Below are positions 6,007 to 13,944 of a DNA stretch of 14,066 nucleotides, in pieces. The notes beneath the pieces are model-generated. The model searched no databases. It was not told the DNA's origin and saw nothing but the letters and a program-made list of their open reading frames with translations. The stretch lies in the NCBI GenBank assembly GCA_030629295.1, contig DAOVPH010000014.1, forward strand, positions 1-14,066, in the 5' to 3' direction. The translations under genes and the position numbers were made by a program. This stretch comes from Candidatus Latescibacterota bacterium. Its GTDB lineage: Bacteria; Latescibacterota; MVCY01. Position 1 is the stretch's first letter, and each line of letters starts with the position of its first letter.

Positions 6007-7245
6007 ATGACGGAGAAAAGAGAGGTTAACATTCTCGACTACATCTATATCATAGCCAGGAGGTGGAAGCTGATCATAGTCAACCTCCTGATAATTTGCT
6101 CAGTGGCGGCGGTGATCAGCCTGCTTCTGCCCAAGTGGTACACGGGCACGGCGATGATTCTGCCCCCCAAGGAGAGAAAAGAGGAATTCGGCTTTGCCGG
6201 TGCCTTAGCTGAACTCCCTATTCCTGTGATCAGGTTGGGTGAAAAAGGTAGCGCAGCCGATGTAGTCATAGGCATACTGAAGAGCCGTTCGGTGGCGGAC
6301 TCGATGGTTAAGAAATTCGATCTGATAAAGCTCTACAAGACAGACCGATGGGAAGAGGCGGTCCATACCTTAGGGGAGAACACCACAGTGAGAAGAACAG
6401 ACGAGGGGTTAATTGCTGTGAGTGTCTTGGATAAATCTCCAGTCAGAGCCGCCCAGATGGCCAATGTCTATATCCGTTTTTTGGATAATATCAACAGAGA
6501 GTTGAGCCTTGACTGGACAAAAGAAAGGAGAGATTTTGTCGAGACCCAATGTGACAGCGTCAAGGCTGCGCTGCGAATGGCTCAGGATGAGTTGCAGGCC
6601 TTTCAGAAGAGACACGGCATTATTTCTATAGATGCCCAGGCTGAGGCTACGATAGGGGTTGCAGCAGATCTTGAAACAGAGATAATGGGGTTAAATTTGA
6701 AACTACAAAGTCTTAAGACATCCTTAGGGGAAAAACACCCCGAGGTAGAGTTTACGGAGGAGAGGATTAGGATTCGGCAGAGCCAGTTGGCCTCCTTGCT
6801 GAAGAAAATATCCCCCGCTTCTTCCTCTCTCCAACTCTCCCGTTCCGATAATCCTGAAGAGAGCGGACAACTGAGCACACTCTTTATCCCTCTGGGGAGT
6901 GTGCCTGAGCTTAAGACAGAATATACTGGACTCAGCCTGAATATGGAAGTGCAGTCGGCGATCCTCAAGTACTTACAGGAGGAATTGGAGAAGAAGAAGA
7001 TAGAAACCAGAGGAGAAATGTCTACCGTGCAGGTGGTGGATTGGGCTACTCCTCCTGAGATGAGAACCAAACCCAAGCGGAAAACGATCGTGCTTATTTC
7101 AGGCATTTTTGGTCTCATATTTAACATATTTGCTATATTGGGGGTGGAGTATTTTCAGGCCTTAAAGAGCGGTGGGGACGAGAATTCTGAGAAGCTGAAA
7201 AAGATTCTCCAGGAGTTCAAGTGGCGGAAGAGGAGTTTATCCTGA
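6007..7245 (+). CDS. Wzz/Wzc-type chain-length determinant protein, no kinase domain
   Basis: An inner-membrane polysaccharide co-polymerase of 412 residues that sets polymer length and couples synthesis to export. The N-terminal Wzz domain begins at NILDYIYIIARRWKLI, followed by a first membrane segment (about 20-38, LIIVNLLIICSVAAVISLLL) and PKWYTGTAMILPP. A long periplasmic helical/coiled-coil part spans about 170-260 (ERRDFVETQCDSVKAALRMAQDELQAF...). The pre-membrane proline-rich motif ATPPEMRTKPKR (about 345-357) leads into the second membrane segment (about 358-378). Only about 33 residues follow, so there is no BY-kinase domain as in Wzc. The ATG has GGAGGAG six bases upstream. It follows the export protein gene, the usual pairing. 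Its final codons run into repeat-like DNA (see 7236-7275). Confidence 0.92.
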   Translation: MTEKREVNILDYIYIIARRWKLIIVNLLIICSVAAVISLLLPKWYTGTAMILPPKERKEEFGFAGALAELPIPVIRLGEKGSAADVVIGILKSRSVADSMVKKFDLIKLYKTDRWEEAVHTLGENTTVRRTDEGLIAVSVLDKSPVRAAQMANVYIRFLDNINRELSLDWTKERRDFVETQCDSVKAALRMAQDELQAFQKRHGIISIDAQAEATIGVAADLETEIMGLNLKLQSLKTSLGEKHPEVEFTEERIRIRQSQLASLLKKISPASSSLQLSRSDNPEESGQLSTLFIPLGSVPELKTEYTGLSLNMEVQSAILKYLQEELEKKKIETRGEMSTVQVVDWATPPEMRTKPKRKTIVLISGIFGLIFNIFAILGVEYFQALKSGGDENSEKLKKILQEFKWRKRSLS

Positions 7246-7275
7246 ACGAAGTGAAGGGCTGCGGCTCAGAATGAC
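7236..7275. repeat. Repeat-like sequence overlapping the 3' end of the Wzz-type gene
   Basis: TTTATCCTGAACGAAGTGAAGG followed by CTCAGAATGACC looks like the widespread intergenic repeat that I remember as ATCCTGAGCGAAG...CTCAGAATGAC. It supplies the stop codon (7243-7245) of the Wzz-type gene. There is no second copy in the window, so the call rests on memory. Confidence 0.35.
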
Positions 7276-7298
7276 CATCTTCACTGTAGTGAACCAAT

Positions 7299-7322
7299 AG
7301 GGGCGACCGGTTGGTCCTCCCT
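7299..7322. repeat. Hairpin in the gap before the flippase gene
   Basis: AGGGGCGACC (7299-7308) and GGTCCTCCCT (7313-7322) pair at 9 of 10 positions (one G-U, one C-C mismatch) around a GGTT loop. No T-run follows, so it is a palindromic repeat rather than an intrinsic terminator. A smaller palindrome, TTCACT-GT-AGTGAA, lies at 7280-7293. Confidence 0.5.
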
Positions 7323-7397
7323 ACAAGGGAATTGTTACCGGTTCAAAATACCACAATTACTGTGGCAGATCGATAGCCTCCACTTGGTTATTTCCCA

Positions 7398-8732
7398 ATG
7401 ACTTTTTTCCGAAGCTTATCCTTCAAGGTATCGGCCGATGCTATTGTGTTTGCCTTTGGTTTTGCCAACAGTGTCTTGATAACCAGAATACTGGGGCCGG
7501 CCGGTAGAGGGCATTATGTACTGCTGGCCACTACGATTAACCTGTTAGCCTTGTTTTTTGGGGAAGGATTAAGACAATCTAACGCATATCTTGTGGGAAA
7601 AGACAGGAGCAGAGCAGGGAGGCTTTTTCCCAACACCATCCTTTGGGGAAGCACGGTTGGAGTTCTGCTGTTGGGTCTATTTCTCCTGGGACAGAGGTGG
7701 TTTTGGTTCTCAAAATTAACAGAGGTCAAAGGCCTACTTTTAGTCGCACTGCTGATAGCAGTGGCAACAGTCCTTTTCCGAGGTTTTTGCGCCATCTTTT
7801 TAGGTCTGGAGAGGATGGTAGAATACAACCTCACCCCAGTGTTCTTCATCTTCCTCTATTTTTGTGGAAATCTCGTTGCGCTTAAGGTCTTAGATCTCGG
7901 ACTTCCTGGTGTTATCTCCAGCTGGTTTCTGGCGGTGGTTCTGGTTTCAGGGCTGGCTGTTTTTCTTTTACGTAAAATAATACGCTCAGACCTTTTGCCG
8001 GGAAGAGAAATAGACGCGGGTGTGAGAAAGGGGCTGGACACGGCTTTACTCCGCTCCTCTTTACGCCTGGGCTCCAAGGGGATGCTGATCAGTTTGCTGC
8101 TGGTCCTGCTTTTTCGAGTGGATATCTATTTAGTAAACCATTTCTTGGGACCTGGATTGACCGGAATATATTCTATCTCAATAGTTTTTGCAGAGATGCT
8201 CCAGAAAGTGCCCAATGCCGCCGGGGCGGTTCTTTTCTCTAAGATCGGCAGCAGAAAACAGCAGTTGGGGGACCAGTTGACAGCAACGGTCTGCCGTTTT
8301 ATCTTCTTGTTCACCCTTGTCTTAGCGATAGCCCTGGTTCTTTCTGGTAAGTGGTTGATTCCTTTACTGTTCGGGGAGCGTTTCTCCGGTGCTTATCTAC
8401 CGCTGGTGTGTATGCTTCCCGGAGTGATAGCGGTCGCCTCCGGTTCCATTATCAATACAAACCTGTGGGGGAGAGGATATCCCCTGCTTACCGTTATTGC
8501 CCCGGCAGCGGCCCTTTCTGTAAATATTGGATTAAATGTGCTTCTGATCCCCGCTATCGGTTTAGTGGGTGCTGGCCTGGCCACTTCCGTTGCCTACACC
8601 TTGTGGGGAGTGTTGATCTTCGGCTATTTTGTGAGGAATTCCTCCCTTTCATTTTCAGAACTAATATGGCCTAAGATATCTGATCTACTTGTTTTTAAAC
8701 AAAGGATAGAAAAAAGATGCAGCTTGCGTTAG
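7398..8732 (+). CDS. Wzx-type polysaccharide flippase (MOP superfamily)
   Basis: A polytopic inner-membrane protein of 444 residues that would flip lipid-linked repeat units to the periplasmic face. The N-terminus (FKVSADAIVFAFGFANSVLITRILGPAGRGHYVLL) is the classic start of polysaccharide-synthase flippases, with the RxLGPxGxG motif at about 31-38. Roughly a dozen hydrophobic segments follow, including a middle one with FRVDIYLVNHFLGPGLTGIYSIS and a later LLFGERFSGAYLPL. ATG 7398 is the only plausible start because a stop lies in frame at 7374, yet no clear Shine-Dalgarno precedes it (GTTATTTCCCA). The 3' end overlaps the next gene by 16 bases. The family call is firm; the transported glycan is unknown. 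Confidence 0.88.
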   Translation: MTFFRSLSFKVSADAIVFAFGFANSVLITRILGPAGRGHYVLLATTINLLALFFGEGLRQSNAYLVGKDRSRAGRLFPNTILWGSTVGVLLLGLFLLGQRWFWFSKLTEVKGLLLVALLIAVATVLFRGFCAIFLGLERMVEYNLTPVFFIFLYFCGNLVALKVLDLGLPGVISSWFLAVVLVSGLAVFLLRKIIRSDLLPGREIDAGVRKGLDTALLRSSLRLGSKGMLISLLLVLLFRVDIYLVNHFLGPGLTGIYSISIVFAEMLQKVPNAAGAVLFSKIGSRKQQLGDQLTATVCRFIFLFTLVLAIALVLSGKWLIPLLFGERFSGAYLPLVCMLPGVIAVASGSIINTNLWGRGYPLLTVIAPAAALSVNIGLNVLLIPAIGLVGAGLATSVAYTLWGVLIFGYFVRNSSLSFSELIWPKISDLLVFKQRIEKRCSLR

Positions 8733-10201
8733 ACAGACCGGTTCCGATAGGGGAAAAGACCTTCCTGATCCTTGCTCTGGTAGAGCTGTTGATTTTGGTG
8801 ATGGCTTTGACTCTATCCTCCCAGGTTTTGCTTTGGCTGCTGGTGTTTGCAGTGGGAGTTCCGATTTTCCTCTGTTTGCCTGTTTACCCTCAAATCATTC
8901 TTACTCTAATGATAGTTACTACCGCTCTGGACTTTGGCGGAGTAGTGATAAAAGGACTTAGAGTCTCGGGCAGTATTGAAACCCCTGTGACGGCCTTCCA
9001 TTTGGCCGGAGGATTGGGAATAATATTCTGCGCAGCAAGTATCCTCTGGAAAAAACGCACCCTACTGCCCAGGTTAAAAGTGATTTTTCCCCTGGTTCTT
9101 TTCCTTTCACTCATCGGGATTTCCACTCTGTATGCTCCTGAAAAGTCGGCGGCAGTGTTCAGCTTTTTCCGGATACTGTTCCTATCATTGATCATTTTTG
9201 TAACTGTTGTTTTAGTCCAGAGCAAGAAAATAGTCACCTTAGTGCTTGTCTCTTTCATAGGTTGTGCGGTTGTGACCGCCGGTGCGGGTACATACCAGGC
9301 AATTACCGCCCAGTACTTTCTGCCGGCCCAGTTTATGCGTGAGATAGGAATGGGTTTTACCCGTGCTACCGCAACATTCACTAATCCCAACGCTTTTGCT
9401 ACCTTCCTGATGGCTGCTGCCGTGATTTCCTTTGCCCTTTTGATCAATCTGAAACTGTCTTGGCCCACCAAGATTATGCTGATCGTTGCTTTTCTGGGCC
9501 TGCTGATCGGTTTGGTTGCGAGCTTTTCTCGAGCTAACTGGCTGGCTACCGCCATCGGTTTATTCTTGGTGGCCTTGCTTAGCAAAAAAATCAAAGCGCT
9601 GCTCCCCCTTCTTGCAATAATCCTGTGTATAGTACTTATTGCCGGACTTTTTTCCAGTAATTTCAGAGACTTGGTTTTGGGTCGGTTGATATCTATTTTT
9701 GTCATATTCAGCGAGTTCAAGAGCGCTGCCAGGGTTTCCAGCACTGCCAGAATCTACCTTGTTGAGGCAGCGGTGTCGATGTTTTGGGACCATCCACTCT
9801 TGGGTGTCGGGGCCAGAGGTTTCCCTGAATTATTCGACAAATACAGACCTGTTGGCTACCCGATCTGGTGCCCGGTGAGAGAAAGTCACACATATTTGGC
9901 TACCGTGTTGGCCGAGTTTGGTATTATCGGATTTTTTCTTTTCCTGTGGTTTATAATTACTGTCATAAAAGAAGGCTTGGCGGGAGTCAGAAGTATAGGC
10001 GATCACTACTTAAAAATCGCAGAAATTGGATTCGTAGCTGTGTTTATCGCGTATCAAGTCAATATGCTTTTCACTGCATACATCCATGACAACTTCTTCT
10101 GGTTGCTAACAGGGATGCTCTTTGCCACCAAAGAAATCGGCCAGAGGTTGAGCCACTCGGACAGAAATGAAGATTCTTATATTGTCGCATCTGTTTCCTA
10201 A
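8717..10201 (+). CDS. O-antigen ligase/polymerase family membrane protein (Wzy/WaaL type)
   Basis: A 494-residue polytopic membrane protein that would polymerise repeat units or ligate the glycan to a carrier on the periplasmic side. Many hydrophobic segments are visible from residue 15 onward. The signature of the Wzy_C/O-ligase family is present late: GVGARGFPELF (about 360-370), a periplasmic loop, then ESHTYLATVLAEFGIIGF with His391, matching the usual H-N/T-x-Y-L...E-x-G-I-x-G motif. AAAGGA (8699-8704) lies upstream of the ATG, inside the flippase gene, so the two are translationally coupled. The 3' end overlaps the next gene by 35 bases. Sequence alone cannot separate polymerase from ligase; within a Wzx/Wzz locus, polymerase is the better guess. 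Confidence 0.88.
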   Translation: MQLALDRPVPIGEKTFLILALVELLILVMALTLSSQVLLWLLVFAVGVPIFLCLPVYPQIILTLMIVTTALDFGGVVIKGLRVSGSIETPVTAFHLAGGLGIIFCAASILWKKRTLLPRLKVIFPLVLFLSLIGISTLYAPEKSAAVFSFFRILFLSLIIFVTVVLVQSKKIVTLVLVSFIGCAVVTAGAGTYQAITAQYFLPAQFMREIGMGFTRATATFTNPNAFATFLMAAAVISFALLINLKLSWPTKIMLIVAFLGLLIGLVASFSRANWLATAIGLFLVALLSKKIKALLPLLAIILCIVLIAGLFSSNFRDLVLGRLISIFVIFSEFKSAARVSSTARIYLVEAAVSMFWDHPLLGVGARGFPELFDKYRPVGYPIWCPVRESHTYLATVLAEFGIIGFFLFLWFIITVIKEGLAGVRSIGDHYLKIAEIGFVAVFIAYQVNMLFTAYIHDNFFWLLTGMLFATKEIGQRLSHSDRNEDSYIVASVS

Positions 10202-11396
10202 CGAGAGTAACCCTGCTTTGGGGAGCTTTGTGCAAGAAGAGGTGAGATTCTTAAGAAAGCACTGTCAGGTGAGAGTGATTGCACCGATAGCCTGGTTTCC
10301 CCCTATTCGGGGATTTGGGCGCTGGAGCCGAATAGGCCGAGTCTGCTCACGAGAATTGATAGACGGTCTTGAGATACTACATCCTCGATACCTCTTGTTT
10401 CCTCGAAAGATATTCTTCTCGCTGTATTGGATTTCTTATCTGGTTATGCTGTTCTGGACAGTAAGAAATCGTGACTTCGATCTAATTCACGCTCATACTG
10501 CCTATCCAGATGGACTTGCAGCTCTATTGTTTGGCAAGGCAGTCAAAAAGCCTGTCTTAATTACTGCTCATGGTTCTGACATAAATCTATATCCGGAGGA
10601 AAGCAGGATAGGCAAGATCCTGGTTTGCTTTGCCCTTAGGCATTGCGATGCCGTTGTTGCCGTGAGCAGCGATCTGAAAAATCGGATTGAGAAACTCGGT
10701 GTTAACCGTGCGAAACTGAGGGTAATACACAATGGAATTGACATCGCATTGTTCAGCCCTATGGACAAAGAAAATGCAGTCAGCCAAAAGGGATTGTCGA
10801 GGCAAAATAAGAGGATTTTATATACAGGTGGACTTCTCCCTGTCAAAGGAGTGGGAGTCTTAATTGAAGCTATGTCGATTTTGGCCATCTCCAGGAATGA
10901 CATTGAGATGGTTCTGGTAGGAGCAGATAAAAAAGGGAGAACAGACAGAGAGTTTATTCATATGGCTAAGGATCTTGGATTACAAGAGATGGTAATTTTT
11001 GTAACCAAGGTTCGGAATACTGAAATTCCTCTGTGGCTGACCGCGTCCGATGTGTTTGTCCTGCCCAGCCTCTCTGAGGGATTTGGTCTCTCCTTAGTGG
11101 AGGCCTTAGCCTGTGGCAAACCAGTTGTATCTACCACCTGCGGCGGCCCTGAGGACATCGTTACTGAAGAGGTAGGCATCTTAGTTCCCCCCGGTGATGC
11201 TAAAGCCCTGGCCAGCGCAATTGCCTATGTATTGGATCATCCCGAAAAATACGATTCCGTGAGAATATCCTCCTACGCCCGCCAACGATTCAATTTAGAG
11301 AAAATCTCCTCCCAGATCTTCGACCTTTACCGTTCTCTCAAGGAAAGTTCAAATGTCAAAGCTCACAGGCCAAGAACAAGAGAGCCTTGCTCTTAA
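10167..11396 (+). CDS. Glycosyltransferase family 4 (GT-B fold)
   Basis: A cytoplasmic glycosyltransferase of 409 residues that adds a sugar to the growing lipid-linked unit. The N-terminal acceptor domain starts with ILSHLFPNESNPALGSFVQEEVRFL and has DFDLIHAHTAYPDGLAALL (His108-His110) and LITAHGSDIN. The C-terminal donor domain has ILYTGGLLPVKGVGVLIEAM and the EX7E retaining motif EGFGLSLVE (Glu304, Glu312), then ALACGKPVVSTTCGGPEDIV and GILVPPGD. This places it in GT4, with retaining chemistry expected. The ATG lies inside the preceding gene and has only a weak upstream site, so reinitiation after the upstream gene is likely. Donor and acceptor cannot be told from sequence. Confidence 0.93.
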   Translation: MKILILSHLFPNESNPALGSFVQEEVRFLRKHCQVRVIAPIAWFPPIRGFGRWSRIGRVCSRELIDGLEILHPRYLLFPRKIFFSLYWISYLVMLFWTVRNRDFDLIHAHTAYPDGLAALLFGKAVKKPVLITAHGSDINLYPEESRIGKILVCFALRHCDAVVAVSSDLKNRIEKLGVNRAKLRVIHNGIDIALFSPMDKENAVSQKGLSRQNKRILYTGGLLPVKGVGVLIEAMSILAISRNDIEMVLVGADKKGRTDREFIHMAKDLGLQEMVIFVTKVRNTEIPLWLTASDVFVLPSLSEGFGLSLVEALACGKPVVSTTCGGPEDIVTEEVGILVPPGDAKALASAIAYVLDHPEKYDSVRISSYARQRFNLEKISSQIFDLYRSLKESSNVKAHRPRTREPCS

Positions 11397-11450
11397 CAGA
11401 ACATTTCTCGAAGAGATGTTTCATCGCTTTCAGAAATCTTGGTGAGACTT

Positions 11451-12716
11451 ATGAAGATATGTATGCTGACATCAGCACATTCCCCTTTTGATGCTCGAGT
11501 GTTCCACAAAGAGGCAAAGAGTCTGGCGAAATCAGGGCATCACCAGGTGACAATAGTAGCACCCTCTGTTGGCCTGGCTTTCAAAAACGCCAAAGCTGAT
11601 GACATAGAGATTATATCACTTCCTAAATACAGGTACAAATTCCTGATGAGAGCTATCACTATTCTACAGCTCCTTAACAGAGCATTAGCAGTCAAAGCAA
11701 CCGTCTACCATTGTCATGAGTTCGACATCTTCCTGGGGAGTATTATTCTCAAGCTATTATTAAATGCAAAGATAGTTTACGACGTCCATGAACATTTCCC
11801 GGCTAAAGTCTCTGAATATCCGATATTCCCCAGTTTCTCCGCGTCGATTGTCAGGCTACTCCTGGAGAAGATAGAGACCCTATTCTGTCGCTTTGCAGAT
11901 CAGATATTTACAGTCAATAGTACCTTGAGAAGGCGATTTCTTGGTGCAAACAAATCCACAACTGTCCTATACAACTGTCCTTTCCTGAAGTTGTACGTGC
12001 CGCAAAAAAATCAGACGATGTCCCGAAAATATGGTAACGGCAAGGTAGTAATATATGAAGGGGCGGTCAACAGAAAAAGAGGAATAGATAAATTCTTGTT
12101 TGCCCTCCCAGAAGTTAAGAGAAAATTCTCTGACATAATATTCTTAGTTATCGGTGACATTTTCTGCGACGCGGAAGTGAACACATGGATTAACAACTAT
12201 GTAGCAAGCGAAAAATTGGACAATAATTTCAAGATAACGGGCTGGATTCCATATACAGAACTCCCTGAGGCATTAGCGAATGCAAATGTAGGAGTGATCC
12301 TATTTCAGCCGGTGTCCTACAATAACTTCATAGGGCTTCCTAATAAGTTGTTTGAATACATGGCTTGCGGCATACCGGTAATTGCGTGCGATTTTCCAGA
12401 GATTCGGGCAGTTGTGGAGAAATCGCAATGTGGCATATTGATAGATCCCACAAAACCTGAAGCAATTGCAGACACAATAGTTTATCTGTTAGAACATCCC
12501 CAAGTAGCCAAAGCAATGGGAGAAAACGGCAGAAAAGCAGTGGAAAAGAAATACAACTGGGAGAAGATGGAGATAAGGTTGCTAAAAGATTATGAGAAAT
12601 TGAATACAAGAACTCAATTCCATGAGTGTAACGAAGCCAACAATATCTTCTCCAATGCCGAGAAGAAAAGCAAAGAGGTGGGGGATACAACGGTGATCTT
12701 TTCAAAGGGTGAATAG
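11451..12716 (+). CDS. Glycosyltransferase family 4, AT-richer than its neighbours
   Basis: A second GT-B glycosyltransferase, 421 residues from the start chosen here. ATG 11451 gives the family-like N-terminus MKICMLTSAHSPFDARVFHKEA and has GGTGAG (11441-11446) at short spacing; TTG 11439 and GTG 11442 are in-frame alternatives without a clear site. The N-terminal domain has VYHCHEFDIFLGS and IVYDVHEHFPAKVSEYP. The donor domain has IYEGAVNRKRGIDKFL, a FKITGWIPYTELPEAL helix and LPNKLFEYMACGIPVIACDFPEIRAVV with Glu302 at the sugar-nucleotide site. The last 40 or so residues after KDYEKL are polar and not family-like. Three 60-base stretches I counted gave 33-43% GC, against 57% for one in the next gene, so the gene may have a different origin. 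Substrate unknown. Confidence 0.9.
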   Translation: MKICMLTSAHSPFDARVFHKEAKSLAKSGHHQVTIVAPSVGLAFKNAKADDIEIISLPKYRYKFLMRAITILQLLNRALAVKATVYHCHEFDIFLGSIILKLLLNAKIVYDVHEHFPAKVSEYPIFPSFSASIVRLLLEKIETLFCRFADQIFTVNSTLRRRFLGANKSTTVLYNCPFLKLYVPQKNQTMSRKYGNGKVVIYEGAVNRKRGIDKFLFALPEVKRKFSDIIFLVIGDIFCDAEVNTWINNYVASEKLDNNFKITGWIPYTELPEALANANVGVILFQPVSYNNFIGLPNKLFEYMACGIPVIACDFPEIRAVVEKSQCGILIDPTKPEAIADTIVYLLEHPQVAKAMGENGRKAVEKKYNWEKMEIRLLKDYEKLNTRTQFHECNEANNIFSNAEKKSKEVGDTTVIFSKGE

Positions 12717-12717
12717 A

Positions 12718-13836
12718 GTGAGAATCCTTAATTTCGTGGGTGCCAGGCCAAATTTCGTAAAAGTCCTGCCCATTTTGCAGGCAATTGCTGCTTATAACTC
12801 CGAAGCGGGAAAGTCGACTGATAAGATAACCGAGGTTTTAGTTCACACTGGACAGCACTATGATTACCAGATGTCTGAGATCTTTTTTGACCAATTAGGA
12901 CTCAAACCGCCTGATTACAACTTGGGAGTGGGCTCAGGCCCGCAAGGCTGGCAGACAGCAGAGATGTTAGCCAGAGCAGAGAGGGTGCTTCTGGACGAAA
13001 GACCAGATGTGGCTGTAGTTTATGGAGATACAAATTCTACTTTGGCAGGAGCCCTGGCGGCCGCTAAATTACTTATCCCAGTAGCCCACATCGAGGCAGG
13101 CCTGAGGAGCTACAACCGCAAGATGCCCGAAGAGATAAACCGGATACTGACCGATCGGCTCTCTACTTACCTCTTTTGCCCTACCTCCAGGGCAGTGGAG
13201 AATTTAACCCGAGAGGGGATGACCACCGGAGTCCACTTAGTTGGGGATGTGATGTACGACGCCCTTCTCCGTAACATAAAGATTGCCCAGATAAAATCCC
13301 GGATTTTAGCCAAGCTTGCCCTCAAACCCAAAAGTTATCTGTTAGCCAGTGTCCATCGGGCGGAGAACACCGATAATCCAGAGAATCTGGAGAATATTCT
13401 CACTGTCTTCCGCCAGTTAGAACACCCGTTGGTCCTTCCCCTTCACCCTCGCACCAGGAAAAGGATCGTCCAATTAGACCTGATGGCTCTTCTGGAGAAC
13501 GATAGTAACCTGAAGATAATCGACCCGGTGAGCTACTTAGATATGTTGGTGCTGGAGAAAAATGCCAAGAAAATTCTCACCGACTCAGGCGGCATACAGA
13601 AAGAGGCCTATTGGTTGAAGATACCTTGCATTACTCTCCGCCGGGAAACCGAATGGCCCGAGACAGTGGAGGCCGGCTGGAACAGATTGGTGGGAGCGAA
13701 TAAGGAGAAAATAGCAGTATCGGTGAACGAACTGTCGCCTGAGCCCCACACTCTACCGCAGGCTTATGGCGATGGCCACAGCAGCGAAACGATACTGGAG
13801 ATACTTGTGCCCAGATCGAAAGAAATTGAACACTGA
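12718..13836 (+). CDS. wecB: UDP-N-acetylglucosamine 2-epimerase, non-hydrolysing
   Basis: Interconverts UDP-GlcNAc and UDP-ManNAc in the cytoplasm, supplying ManNAc or a ManNAc-derived sugar. From GTG 12718 the protein is 372 residues and begins (M)RILNFVGARPNFVK, exactly as the family does; GGGTGA (12707-12712) sits at good spacing. GTG 12709 would overlap the previous gene by 8 bases and adds three residues with no site of its own. Conserved blocks are HTGQHYDYQMS (43 on), YGDTNST (Asp104), HIEAGLRS (Glu126), PEEINRILTDRLS (Glu138-Glu139), VHRAEN (His213), LPLHPRTRKRI and LTDSGGIQKEAYWLKIPCITLRRETEWPETVEAG. All four catalytic acidic/His positions of the E. coli enzyme have counterparts. 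No WecC-type dehydrogenase is adjacent, so ManNAc itself or a later step elsewhere is implied. Confidence 0.96.
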   Translation: MRILNFVGARPNFVKVLPILQAIAAYNSEAGKSTDKITEVLVHTGQHYDYQMSEIFFDQLGLKPPDYNLGVGSGPQGWQTAEMLARAERVLLDERPDVAVVYGDTNSTLAGALAAAKLLIPVAHIEAGLRSYNRKMPEEINRILTDRLSTYLFCPTSRAVENLTREGMTTGVHLVGDVMYDALLRNIKIAQIKSRILAKLALKPKSYLLASVHRAENTDNPENLENILTVFRQLEHPLVLPLHPRTRKRIVQLDLMALLENDSNLKIIDPVSYLDMLVLEKNAKKILTDSGGIQKEAYWLKIPCITLRRETEWPETVEAGWNRLVGANKEKIAVSVNELSPEPHTLPQAYGDGHSSETILEILVPRSKEIEH

Positions 13837-13914
13837 AAAACACCGAACCTACCGAGAAGGCTGGATTGTTTTTTATTCATATTTTCGGTTGTTTAGGTGT
13901 TCATTCGGTGTTTT
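13837..13914. repeat. Inverted repeat with 11-bp arms after wecB
   Basis: AAAACACCGAA (13837-13847) and TTCGGTGTTTT (13904-13914) are exact reverse complements 56 bases apart. The left arm starts on the base after the wecB stop codon. The right arm is part of copy 2 of the 36-bp repeat. Between them is a run of six T (13869-13874), but the stem does not sit directly before it, so a terminator call is not justified. Confidence 0.6.
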
Positions 13915-13944
13915 CCAAATCTGAGTTTTGAAGACTATCCAGCC
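13859..13944. repeat. Second inverted repeat, interlocked with the first
   Basis: GGCTGGAT (13859-13866) and ATCCAGCC (13937-13944) are perfect 8-bp complements. The right arm ends six bases before the ATG of the partial glycosyltransferase, next to its weak ribosome binding site (AGAGAG). Because this pair crosses the pair at 13837/13904, both could form together only as a pseudoknot-like fold. Confidence 0.4.
13889..13923 (-). repeat. 36-bp dispersed repeat, copy 2 (inverted)
   Basis: The reverse complement reads CAGATTTGGAAAACACCGAA and so on, and matches 785-820 at about 32 of 36 positions including one 1-base gap. It lies between wecB and the partial glycosyltransferase. Together the two copies bracket all genes from the RmlC-like gene to wecB. 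Confidence 0.6.

Noticed and set aside
6603..7127. Minus-strand frame of 174 codons within the Wzz-type gene
   Set aside because: Ser/Cys-rich antisense shadow with no recognisable motif; the + frame has both Wzz membrane segments and the proline-rich motif.
7299..7322. Hairpin after the Wzz-type gene as an intrinsic terminator
   Set aside because: No T-run follows (the next bases are ACAAGGGAATT).
8890..9744. Long open frame (284 codons) on the minus strand inside the O-antigen ligase/polymerase gene
   Set aside because: The + strand frame has a clear membrane-protein pattern and the family His motif; the antisense translation is Lys/Arg/Thr-rich without any fold pattern or ribosome binding site.
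11439..11450. TTG 11439 as the start of the second glycosyltransferase
   Set aside because: The family N-terminus begins at ATG 11451, which has GGTGAG just upstream.
12709..12717. GTG at 12709 as the wecB start
   Set aside because: No ribosome binding site fits it, and the three extra residues fall outside the family's N-terminus; GTG 12718 has GGGTGA at good spacing.
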